In this document: positions 25,087 to 33,121 of the stretch, one piece after another | Layout: each line of letters opens with the position of its first letter | Position numbering within the stretch: the first letter of the stretch is position 1 | Source of the DNA: CATQHP01 sp965214915 | GTDB taxonomy: Bacteria; Acidobacteriota; Terriglobia; Bryobacterales; UBA6623 | Assembly: GCA_965214915.1 (NCBI GenBank) | Contig: CBDCCP010000001.1 | Coordinates: forward strand, 310,001-374,000 | Direction of reading: 5' to 3' | Length of the DNA: 64,000 bases | Program-made: the position numbers and the translations under genes | The notes under the pieces: model-generated | The model's database searches: none | Told to the model about the DNA's origin: nothing | What the model saw: the letters and a program-made list of their open reading frames with translations, nothing else

Positions 25087-27270
25087 ATGAAAGCCGTCAA
25101 ACTTTACTTAGCGTTTTGTGTCCTGCCGCTCGCGGTCCCAACGTTCGGCGTGAGCGCCGAGCGGCCGACCAATTTCATCCGCGACGTCATGCCGGTGCTC
25201 AACCGCACCGGCTGTACGGGCGGGGCCTGCCACGGTTCGGCGAAAGGCAAGAACGGATTCAAGCTCTCGCTGCGCGGCTACGACCCGGAATTCGACTACA
25301 GGGCGCTGCTTTTCGAGGTTTCGGGACGGCGCTTCAACCGCGCCGCTCCGGCCGAGAGCTTGATGCTGGCGAAGCCGGCCATGCAAATCCCTCACGAAGG
25401 CGGACTCCGCTTTGAAGTCGATTCCAATTACTACAAGACGATCCATAAGTGGATTTCCGAGGGCGCGCCGTACGGCGACCCCGCCCTTGACGCGGTGGCG
25501 GAACTGTCCGTCGAGCCCCCCGAAATCTTCATGGAGAAACCCGGCGGCGACTTCGTCTTGAAGGTCATGGCGAAGTACGGAGACGGCTCGACGCGCGACG
25601 TATCGAGCGAGGCCGTGATCGAAAGCAACTCCACCAGCACGGCCAAAATCAACGACGACGGCTCGGTACACGGAGAACGAATCGGCGAGGCCGCGGTGCT
25701 GGTGCGTTACGAAGGCAAATTCGTGACCGTTCCGGTGACGATTCTGAACCCCGAGCCCGGTTTCGAATGGCGCCGGCTTGCGCAGCACAACTACATCGAC
25801 AAGCACCTCGACGCCAAGCTCAAGCGGTTGAAAATCCAGCCGGCGCCGGAGGCCGACGACGAAACGTTCGTGCGCCGGATATACCTCGACCTTACGGGCA
25901 TTCCGCCGACGCCGGAGCAGACCCGCGCGTTCCTCGAAGACCGCGCTTCGTCGCGGACGAAACGCGCGCGCCTGGTCGACCAGCTCATCGGCTCGCGCGA
26001 ATTCGTCGATCATTGGGCGCTCAAATGGGGCGACTTGCTGCAATCCAACCGCAAGCACCTCGGCGAAAAGGGAACTTGGGCGTTCCGCCAGTGGATCCGC
26101 GACGCCATCGCCTCGAATCAACCGTATGACGATTTCACCAGAGAGATCCTGACCTCCGTCGGCAGCACGTTCCAATCGCCGGCGTCGAACTATTTCCGCG
26201 TCAACGACGATCCCAAGATCGCGATGGAGAATACGACGCAGTTGTTCCTGGGCGTGCGCATGGTCTGCGCCCAGTGCCACGACCATCCTTTCGAGAAGTG
26301 GACGCAGAATCAGTATTACCAGCTCGCGGCGTTCTTCGCGGCCGTAGGCATGAAGCCCGGCTTCGACGCCGACGAGCAGATCGTTTACCTCAAGCGCAAC
26401 GACAACGACATCAAGCATCCGAAGACCAACAAGGTCGTGGACGCGGAGTATTTGATCGCCTCCGCCGGCCTGCCTCCGATCGCCGATTTCAAAGACCGCC
26501 GCGAAGCTCTGGCCGACTGGTTGACCTCGGCTAAAAATCCGTTCTTCGCGAAAGCGATCGTCAACCGCGTGTGGAGTTACTTTCTCGGACGCGGCATTAT
26601 CGAACCGGTCGACGATATCCGCGGCTCGAACCCGCCGATCAACCCTGACTTGCTCGACGCCCTCGAGCAAGACTTCATCGCGAGCGGATTCGACCTGCAG
26701 CATCTGATGCGGACAATCGTCAGTTCGCGGACCTATCAGACCGGCATCGAAACCAACAAGTGGAACGAAAACGACGAGGTGAATTTCTCGCGCTTCCTGC
26801 CGCGCCGCCTGCCCGCCGAGTCGCTGCTGGATGCAATTGCCGTCGCCACCGGATCGCGTCCGAATTTCCCGGAGGTTCCGGAGGATTTCACCGCGCAGCA
26901 ATTGCCCGACCCGCATGTCGGCAAAGGCGGATTCCTCGATATGTTCGGGCGTCCGGAACGCGAGTCCTCTTGCGAATGCGAGCGGCGCAACGATTTGAGC
27001 CTGCCGCAAGCGATGAACCTTGTGAACGGGCCGACGCTCGCGGAAGCGATTGCCGACCCCGAGGGCCGCGTCGCCGAGGCGATCCTGGCCGGTAAATCGG
27101 ACCGCGAGTTGATCGAGGAGCTTTACCTCTCCACCCTCAGCCGTTTTCCCACGGGAGTCGAGATGGACCGCGCGCTGACCTATATACGCAGCAACTCCGG
27201 CCGCGCGGCGCAAGCTCAAGACTTGCTCTGGGCGCTGATCAACTCGAACGCGTTCCTGTTCAATCGGTAG
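25087..27270 (+). CDS. DUF1549/DUF1553 protein with Big2 domain (PSD1 family)
   Basis: A 727-residue exported protein. After a signal peptide comes a cytochrome-like segment (NRTGCTGGACHGSAKGKNGF; Cys43, Cys48, His49). A Big2-like domain lies at about 135-220 (VEPPEIFMEKPGGDFVLKVM ... VLVRYEGKFVTVPVTI). DUF1549 follows (DETFVRRIYLDLTGIPPTPE, QLIGSREFVDHWALKWGDLL, CAQCHDHPFEKWTQNQYYQL), then DUF1553 (ALADWLTSAKNPFFAKAIVN, FLPRRLPAESLLDAIA, QAMNLVNGPTLAEA). These proteins are abundant in Planctomycetes and Acidobacteriota; their biochemical role is not settled. Start at ATG 25087, GGAGAG upstream. Confidence 0.88.
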   Translation: MKAVKLYLAFCVLPLAVPTFGVSAERPTNFIRDVMPVLNRTGCTGGACHGSAKGKNGFKLSLRGYDPEFDYRALLFEVSGRRFNRAAPAESLMLAKPAMQIPHEGGLRFEVDSNYYKTIHKWISEGAPYGDPALDAVAELSVEPPEIFMEKPGGDFVLKVMAKYGDGSTRDVSSEAVIESNSTSTAKINDDGSVHGERIGEAAVLVRYEGKFVTVPVTILNPEPGFEWRRLAQHNYIDKHLDAKLKRLKIQPAPEADDETFVRRIYLDLTGIPPTPEQTRAFLEDRASSRTKRARLVDQLIGSREFVDHWALKWGDLLQSNRKHLGEKGTWAFRQWIRDAIASNQPYDDFTREILTSVGSTFQSPASNYFRVNDDPKIAMENTTQLFLGVRMVCAQCHDHPFEKWTQNQYYQLAAFFAAVGMKPGFDADEQIVYLKRNDNDIKHPKTNKVVDAEYLIASAGLPPIADFKDRREALADWLTSAKNPFFAKAIVNRVWSYFLGRGIIEPVDDIRGSNPPINPDLLDALEQDFIASGFDLQHLMRTIVSSRTYQTGIETNKWNENDEVNFSRFLPRRLPAESLLDAIAVATGSRPNFPEVPEDFTAQQLPDPHVGKGGFLDMFGRPERESSCECERRNDLSLPQAMNLVNGPTLAEAIADPEGRVAEAILAGKSDRELIEELYLSTLSRFPTGVEMDRALTYIRSNSGRAAQAQDLLWALINSNAFLFNR

Positions 27271-27567
27271 GTCGGGTTCAGGCCTTCCTCAAGGGTTCAG
27301 ATGCCGCCGGGCGGCCTCGACGTCGCAGGGAAAAAGCACGAGTTCGGCGCCGGGTTCGGCGCGTCTCAAACGATTCCGGCGGCGCTCGGCGGGGCGTTTG
27401 TACGCCCCGCCGAGGAGACACATACGGTTCTGCTGCCGCACAGTGCTGTCTACAATGCACAAGCCGCGGCCGGCATGACAGCCGGATGGACCGATCGGCT
27501 GGATGTAACGGCATCGCCTCCTCCAGCGCCTCAACCGACAATCGTTCCAGAAAAAAGAGACAACGAA
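27271..27567. other. intergenic region with a long hairpin and a TACAAT box
   Basis: No gene is supported over these 297 bp, although one frame stays open through them. It contains a 13-bp-stem hairpin (listed separately) and TACAAT at 27451-27456, 111 nt before the next ATG. Confidence 0.5.
27385..27414. terminator. 13-bp perfect stem, TTGT loop
   Basis: CTCGGCGGGGCGT (27385-27397) pairs perfectly with ACGCCCCGCCGAG (27402-27414) around TTGT. It is the most stable simple hairpin seen in the window. It lies 115 bp after the DUF1549 gene. No U-tract follows on either strand. Confidence 0.55.
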
Positions 27568-28377
27568 ATGCAGAACCACGACCCGAGAATCGTCAAACCC
27601 ACCCGTCGCGAAGCGCTCATCGCAGGCGGAGCCGCGTTCGGCGCGCTCGCCGCCGGCCCGGATTTCTCTCGCGCGGCCGAGTGCATCCTGACTTCGCGGC
27701 AGATCGACGGCCCCTACCACATCGAGGGCGCGGAGGAACGGCGCGATGTCCGTTCCGGCAAACCGGGCGTCGATCTCGTGCTGCGCATGAAAATCGTCGA
27801 TTCCGGCTCCTGCAAGGCGGTCGCCGGCGCGAAGACGGAAATCTGGTCATGCGACGCTCTCGGCAACTACAGCGGTCATCCCGATGTCGATCCCGACGTG
27901 CCGCCGGGCTTCGGCGGCGGACGCGGCGGAGGGGGCGGTCGAGCGGGAGGAGAAGGCCGGCGAAGCGGCCCGCCGGCCGGGTTCCGCGCAGGCGGGGGAC
28001 TGGGCGGCCGGCGCGAGCCGACCGGACCGAAACGGTTTCTGCGCGGCTCTCAAACGGCCGACGATCGAGGCGAGGTCGAGTTCCTGACCCTCTATCCCGG
28101 CTGGTACGCGCCGCGCGCCGTCCACGTGCATGTGAAGACGCATCTCGGCGGCAACGAGCTGCTCACGACGCAGCTTTATTTCCCCGACGATCTGACCGAC
28201 GCGATCCATCGGCGCGAAGCCTACGCTTCGCGCCACCCGACGCCCTATCGGAACGCCAACGACCGAGTCAAATACTGGGGAACGGGAGGGGACGAGCCGA
28301 CCGGCGTCTTCCCCGCGATGACGACCGAAGGCAAGACCCAGGTCGGCACGATCGCCATCGGAGTCAAGCGGGCCTGA
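27568..28377 (+). CDS. Tat-exported intradiol ring-cleavage dioxygenase-like protein
   Basis: A 269-residue protein with a Tat-type signal (PTRREALIAGGAAFGALAAG). The dioxygenase fold is suggested by QIDGPYHIEG (first Tyr) and LTLYPGWYAPRAVHVHVKTH, which supplies the Tyr and HxH iron ligands. A Gly/Arg-rich loop (about residues 112-150, GGGRGGGGGRAGGEGRR) interrupts the domain and is unusual. Start at ATG 27568 with the RR motif; the upstream open frame is rejected. Exported intradiol dioxygenase homologues are frequent in soil and marine bacteria, but their substrates are mostly unknown. Confidence 0.83.
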   Translation: MQNHDPRIVKPTRREALIAGGAAFGALAAGPDFSRAAECILTSRQIDGPYHIEGAEERRDVRSGKPGVDLVLRMKIVDSGSCKAVAGAKTEIWSCDALGNYSGHPDVDPDVPPGFGGGRGGGGGRAGGEGRRSGPPAGFRAGGGLGGRREPTGPKRFLRGSQTADDRGEVEFLTLYPGWYAPRAVHVHVKTHLGGNELLTTQLYFPDDLTDAIHRREAYASRHPTPYRNANDRVKYWGTGGDEPTGVFPAMTTEGKTQVGTIAIGVKRA

Positions 28378-28404
28378 GGGGCCGGGAAGTTCGATCTGAA
28401 AGCT

Positions 28405-29268
28405 ATGAAACGAGCAACACGCATAGCGCCTCTCCTGTTGGCGTTCGCGGCTACGACGGGCGCCCAACCGAACATCCTGCTGATGATGGCCGACGATCTC
28501 GGCTGGAACGACGTCGGCTACAACGGCAGCGTGATCAGGACGCCTGCGATCGACCGGTTGGCGGCCGAGGGCTTGCGCTTGGACCGCTATTATGCTTTCC
28601 CTTCTGCACCCCGACGCGCGTTGCCCTCATGACGGGCCGTTCGCCACTGCGCTTCGGCATGGCGGGTCCGATCATCGACCGCGGCGGTCTGCCGCTCGGC
28701 GAAACCACCATGGGAGAGATTTTTCGGGATGCCGGCTACCAAACGTGGTTCCTGGGCAAGTGGCATCTCGGCCATGACAAGCGCGCCTATTTCCCGAACG
28801 AGCGCGGCTGGGATCACTCCTACGGCTCGCTGACCGGCGGGCTCGACCACTACTCGCACAACAGCGACGTTGTGCTGGGCGCCCCGACTGGCGCCGCAAC
28901 GGCGAGCCGCTCGAAGAAGAAGGCCATACGACCGACCTTTACACCCGTGAGGCTCTCGAATTGATCGAAAAGCGCAACAAGCAGAAGCCTTTCCTGCTGT
29001 ACGTAGCCTGGAACGCGCCGCACACGCCGTTGCAGGCGCCCGAGAAATATCTGGAGCAATACGCCCATATCGACGACGAAGTCCGGCGCATCTACAGCGC
29101 GATGGTGACGCAGATCAACGACTCGGTTGCGGCCCTCGTCGATGCGCTGGAGACGGAAGGACTGCGCCGGGACACGTTGACAATCTGGTTGAGCGATAAC
29201 GGCGGACTGGTCACGGGAGGCGCCGACAACAGTCCTTTGAGTGACGGCAAGGGCAACCCCTATGAAGA
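28405..29268 (+). pseudogene. type I sulfatase, two frameshifts and missing C-terminus
   Basis: Arylsulfatase-like. The first frame has a signal peptide and the metal site QPNILLMMADDLGWNDVGYN. It shifts at ~28600 into the frame with the formylglycine signature FPFCTPTRVALMTGRSPLR (C-x-P-x-R) and GKWHLGHDKRAYFPNERGWD. A second shift at ~28885 leads to GHTTDLYTREALELIEKRN and PFLLYVAWNAPHTPLQAPEK. Homology ends after SDNGGLVTGGADNSPLSDGK at ~29268, where the opposite-strand Fe-S gene ends. About 285 of an expected 450+ residues remain. Clearly non-functional as it stands. Confidence 0.85.
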
Positions 29269-31158
29269 ACCGTCGGGTCTCTCGGCCGGCAGCCGCGCCG
29301 CAACCAGTTCCGCCACGTCGACGACCTTCACGTCTTCGCGTCCGGCTTGGTTGGCGGCGTCCTTGAGCATGATCGGGCAGTAGGGGCAGGCCGTTGCAAC
29401 CGTGTCGACTCCCAACGCCTCGACTTCTGCGAAGCGTTTGTGGTTGACCCGGCCGCCCGGCAACTCATCCTTGTCGTCGGCGATGTAGAGTTGCGCTCCG
29501 CCGGCGCCGCAACAGAAGGTTTGCTTGCCGTGATGCTTCATCTCGACCACATGGGCGCCGATTGTCCGCAGCACCGCGCGCGGCTGCTCCGTGACGCCGC
29601 GGCCCCGCGCGAGATAGCAGGGGTCGTGCAAAGTGACGCGCGCCAGCGACGGCGCCAAATCGAGCGCGGGCAGCAAACGGTCGAGAAGCTCGGTGTGGTG
29701 GACGACCTCGATGCCGAGTTCGGCGAAGGATTCGTCCTGGCGGTAATCGAGGTCGAACATCCGCGTGCAATGCGGGTCGGCGGTGACGATTTTCTTTACG
29801 GAGCTCGAGCCGAAGGCTTCGACGACCTTTTGCGAAAGCTCCATGTAGAGATACTCGTTGCCCGCCCGGCGGGCGGGTTCGCCGCAGCAGGTCTCGCGTT
29901 TGAGCACGCCCCATGAAACGCCTGCGGCGTTGAGTATCCGCTTCATCGAGCGGGCGACTTCCTGCCCGTGCGGGTCGTAGCTGCAACCGCAGCCGAGCCA
30001 CAGCAGCCACTCCTGCGCGCCGTCGAAAACGGGCATATCTTCGGCTTCGACGAACTTGCGCCGGATGTCTTGGGAAACTCCCCAAGCATTGTGCGGCGAG
30101 CGCTCCATCGTTGTGAACATGCCGGCAAGGTTGTCGTTGTGCGTGCGGCCCTCGCTCACCAAACCGCGCCGCAAATCGAGGATTTTCATGCCGACGTGCT
30201 CAATGCCCACCGGGCAAGCCTGCTCGCAGGCGCCGCACGAGAGGCACTGAAAAAGATCGGCTTCCGCCACCCAGGCATTGCCCGCCTCGACTTCACCGGC
30301 CGTCCCGGCAATCGCTTCGCCGCCGGCCAGCAGCCCGCGCTGCATCTGCAAGACGATCTCTTTGGGATTCAGGGTTCCGCCGACAATGTTGGCCGGGCAG
30401 TTGTCTGTGCAGCGCCCGCATTCGACGCAGGAGTTCACGTCGAGGATGTCTTTCTGCGAAAGATCGCCAAAGGCAAGCATGCCGAAATCGTCGTCATCGT
30501 CTTCGCGCAGCGCGCGCATGCCGCTGGTGGCCTCCCCGCGGAAGAAAATCGCGGCGGGGCCGAGCACGAGGTGCAGATGCTTGGACTGAGGGATCACCCA
30601 CAGCATCCCCAGCAAGGCCGCAGTATGCACCCACCAGTTGACTTTCCAGGCTGCGCCGGACGGCTCCAGCCAGCCCCAGCCGGCCAGATAGGAAACCATC
30701 AAGACGACTATCAGCGCCGCCACTACGCCGGACGTTTTCGAGATATGCTCTCCCAGTGCCTGAGGACGGACGATGAACCGCCGGTAGCTGAGTCCGAGGA
30801 TGCCGACCAAAACGGCGGCGGCCCAAACCGCCGCGAACCAACCGTACCGCGAGGCGTCGGGCGCGGCGTGGTCCAGGCCCACGAAACCGTGCAGGAAATG
30901 CTGGACGCTCACCCAGGCGAAAGCGAAGAAGCCCCACATGACCAGCGCATGGAGAATGCCCGCCACCGGTCTTTCGCTGACGACTCGGGTTTGCAGCATC
31001 ACTTCGCAGAAAACGGCCCACAACCGCTTGGGAATGTTGTCGAACGGCAAGTTGCGCTCCTTCGCGGCGCGCAGTCCGCCGAGACGGGTCGAGACGATTC
31101 TCAAGAAGTAGGCGACGCTTGCAACGGTCGCCAGCAGCAGAACGATCCGGGTCGGCAC
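29260..31158 (-). CDS. membrane Fe-S oxidoreductase (HdrD/GlpC-like, CCG domains)
   Basis: A 632-residue protein with an N-terminal membrane part of about five helices (residues 1-205, nitrate-reductase-gamma-like), then a two-[4Fe-4S] ferredoxin module (CVECGRCTDNCP and CLSCGACEQACPVGIEH). It ends with two cysteine-rich CCG domains (TCCGEPARRAGNEYLY with a GCGCSYDP partner; HDPCYLARGRG ... FCCGAGGAQLY). The layout matches heterodisulfide-reductase-related quinone-linked Fe-S proteins that accept electrons from soluble flavoproteins (for example ETF). No etf genes are in the window. Its stop overlaps the end of the truncated sulfatase remnant. Confidence 0.88.
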   Translation of the reverse strand: MPTRIVLLLATVASVAYFLRIVSTRLGGLRAAKERNLPFDNIPKRLWAVFCEVMLQTRVVSERPVAGILHALVMWGFFAFAWVSVQHFLHGFVGLDHAAPDASRYGWFAAVWAAAVLVGILGLSYRRFIVRPQALGEHISKTSGVVAALIVVLMVSYLAGWGWLEPSGAAWKVNWWVHTAALLGMLWVIPQSKHLHLVLGPAAIFFRGEATSGMRALREDDDDDFGMLAFGDLSQKDILDVNSCVECGRCTDNCPANIVGGTLNPKEIVLQMQRGLLAGGEAIAGTAGEVEAGNAWVAEADLFQCLSCGACEQACPVGIEHVGMKILDLRRGLVSEGRTHNDNLAGMFTTMERSPHNAWGVSQDIRRKFVEAEDMPVFDGAQEWLLWLGCGCSYDPHGQEVARSMKRILNAAGVSWGVLKRETCCGEPARRAGNEYLYMELSQKVVEAFGSSSVKKIVTADPHCTRMFDLDYRQDESFAELGIEVVHHTELLDRLLPALDLAPSLARVTLHDPCYLARGRGVTEQPRAVLRTIGAHVVEMKHHGKQTFCCGAGGAQLYIADDKDELPGGRVNHKRFAEVEALGVDTVATACPYCPIMLKDAANQAGREDVKVVDVAELVAARLPAERPDGSS

Positions 31159-31196
31159 AGTTTTAGGATGATAGCCTAATACCCTTGGGGGTGAAT

Positions 31197-32099
31197 ATGC
31201 TGCGCGCGGTCATGGCAATCGTCATCGGCGCCGCCTGTCTTTCGGCGGAGACTTATTACGTTTACTACCTGGGCGGCCAATCGAACATGGACGGTTACGG
31301 CAAGGTCAGCGAGTTGCCGGCCGGCATGGCGGCCGCGCCGGCCTCGGTCCCGATCTTTCACGGCGACCCGCGGCCCGACGCCGAGAGCGGCGGCGGCGAA
31401 GGCATCTGGGCAAGGCTGCGGCCCGGCCACGGCGCTGGTTTTCGTTCCGACGGCAAGAGCAATGCGTACTCGGAACGTTTCGGCGTCGAATTGACCTTCG
31501 CCCGGCGCATCCGGGAGCTTCGCCCGGACGAGAATATCGCAATAATCAAATATTCGCGAGGCGGCACATCGATCGACGAGACCGCTGCGCGCTGGTTCGG
31601 CAGTTGGGAAGCGGACTTCATCGGCGGCCCGCGCGAGCATTCGGGGCTCAACCAGTACGACTATTTTCTGGCCACGCTGCGCAACGCGTTCGCTCACCGC
31701 GACATCGACGGCGATGGCGAGAACGATGAACTGATCCCGGCCGGCATCCTCTGGATGCAAGGCGAAAGCGATGCCGGAAGCGCAGCGGTCGCCAAGCGCT
31801 ACGGGCGCAATCTGAAGCGCCTGATGGACTTGATGCGCGCGGCGTTGCGCACCGACGATCTGCCACTGGTCATCGGGCGCATCTCCGATTCCGGAAACGA
31901 TCGAGACGGCAAGGTTTGGAACTACGGCGGCGCCGTGCGCAAAGCGCAGCAAGACTTCGTCGATTCGGACGCCGCCGCCGCGCTCGTCACCGAGACCGAC
32001 AAGTACGGCTACTCCGACCCCTATCACTACGACACAGCGGGCTACATCGAACTCGGCAAGAGATTCGCCGAGGCGATGCACTCGCTTCGCCCGCGGTAG
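31197..32099 (+). CDS. exported SGNH/CE6-like esterase (sialate O-acetylesterase type)
   Basis: About 300 residues with a short signal peptide. The catalytic Ser is in YYLGGQSNMDGYG, the QGES-like block in ILWMQGESDAGSAAV, and the Asp/His pair in SDPYHYDTAGYIELG. These match the SASA/DUF303 carbohydrate esterases that remove acetyl groups from sugars. The ATG at 31197 has TTGGGGGTGA in front; a TTG at 31185 would add four residues. Fits a glycan-degrading role with the nearby fucosidase and sulfatase remnant (inference). Confidence 0.85.
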   Translation: MLRAVMAIVIGAACLSAETYYVYYLGGQSNMDGYGKVSELPAGMAAAPASVPIFHGDPRPDAESGGGEGIWARLRPGHGAGFRSDGKSNAYSERFGVELTFARRIRELRPDENIAIIKYSRGGTSIDETAARWFGSWEADFIGGPREHSGLNQYDYFLATLRNAFAHRDIDGDGENDELIPAGILWMQGESDAGSAAVAKRYGRNLKRLMDLMRAALRTDDLPLVIGRISDSGNDRDGKVWNYGGAVRKAQQDFVDSDAAAALVTETDKYGYSDPYHYDTAGYIELGKRFAEAMHSLRPR

Positions 32100-32106
32100 C
32101 CGGTTT

Positions 32107-33105
32107 TCAACTGGAGTTCCAGGGGTTGGATTCCGTGCGGGGCAGCAGCCAATCGACAGAGGTTCCGAAGCCGCTTAAGACCGCGCAACCGATGGCGATA
32201 TTCCAGAACGCGAACATCACCAGCCAGCCGATTACGGGAATGAACTGGATGAATGTAATCAGCAGGGCGCCGGTGAATGCAGCGCCGAGAACGCCGGCGT
32301 TGCGCAAGATGCCGCGCCCGACCCAATAGCTCACTCCGCAGTAGCCGACGATCGAAAGCACGATAAAGAACAGAAATACGGGCAGCGGTACGGGAAAAGT
32401 CAGGGACGCGACGATGCTGACAATGAAGAGCGCGAAAGACGTTCCGATGCCGATCACAAATGAGAAGCCGCCTCGCTGCGCGGCCGTGTCGGCCAGAACG
32501 CGGAACCGCCGTTCCCTGAGCACGGCGAAGCCCAGCATGACGAGTAACGGATGGATCAACAGGACGGCAAGCAGAAAAACGAAGAGGCCGATCAATAATC
32601 CGGAGATGGCGAAAGGCGCTATCGATTCGCCGGCGATCTCTACGACGTCACCGGCAATGACCGCCCGGTCGGCGCCGCGAATGCTTCCGAAAACTGCGAC
32701 GGCGTCGCCGTCAATCGCGATTCCTGGAGCCAGACTGAGGCCGCCCGCGACGGCTACCGCGTCGCCGTCGACATCGGCGCCCAGCTTGGCGCGTCCGGCC
32801 ACCACGACGACATCGTCGTCGATCGGCCCGGCGGAGTCCAGATTGCCGCCGACGACCACGGCGGCTCCGTCCACGCGGCCCTGAATATCCGCGTTGCCGG
32901 CGATCACGACGACATCTTGCTCTACGACGCCCTCAACGCGGACCGAGCAGGCGATACAAACGACTGTATCCACCACCTCTTGCGGACCGACGTAGATGTT
33001 CTCGGCCACCATGACGCGGGCGGAGGAAACCGCGGGCGCCAGCAGGCTTGCGCTGAGAACTACGCCGCGGATGCCCGCGAATCTCTGCTTCGTCAAGAAA
33101 CTCAC
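32107..33105 (-). CDS. exported polymer-forming-like beta-helix protein with membrane domain
   Basis: About 332 residues. The GTG at 33105 starts a signal-like segment (VVLSASLLAPAVSSA). Residues ~40-150 are short repeats with DVVVIAGNADIQGRVDGAAV, DDDVVVVAGRAKLGADVDGD and DAVAVAGGLSLAPGIAIDGD, the pattern of bactofilin/polymer-forming beta-helices. Four or five membrane helices follow (LLIGLFVFLLAVLLIHPLLV, FVIGIGTSFALFIVSIVASL, LPVFLFFIVLSIVGYCGV). Longer upstream starts are rejected. It lies 16 bp after the M20 peptidase gene in the same direction. Function unknown. Confidence 0.75.
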   Translation of the reverse strand: MSFLTKQRFAGIRGVVLSASLLAPAVSSARVMVAENIYVGPQEVVDTVVCIACSVRVEGVVEQDVVVIAGNADIQGRVDGAAVVVGGNLDSAGPIDDDVVVVAGRAKLGADVDGDAVAVAGGLSLAPGIAIDGDAVAVFGSIRGADRAVIAGDVVEIAGESIAPFAISGLLIGLFVFLLAVLLIHPLLVMLGFAVLRERRFRVLADTAAQRGGFSFVIGIGTSFALFIVSIVASLTFPVPLPVFLFFIVLSIVGYCGVSYWVGRGILRNAGVLGAAFTGALLITFIQFIPVIGWLVMFAFWNIAIGCAVLSGFGTSVDWLLPRTESNPWNSS

Positions 33106-33121
33106 AGTCGAAAATACGCAG

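Noticed and set aside
25108..27219. 703-codon minus-strand frame
   Set aside because: Antisense to the DUF1549/1553 gene, which has many family motifs.
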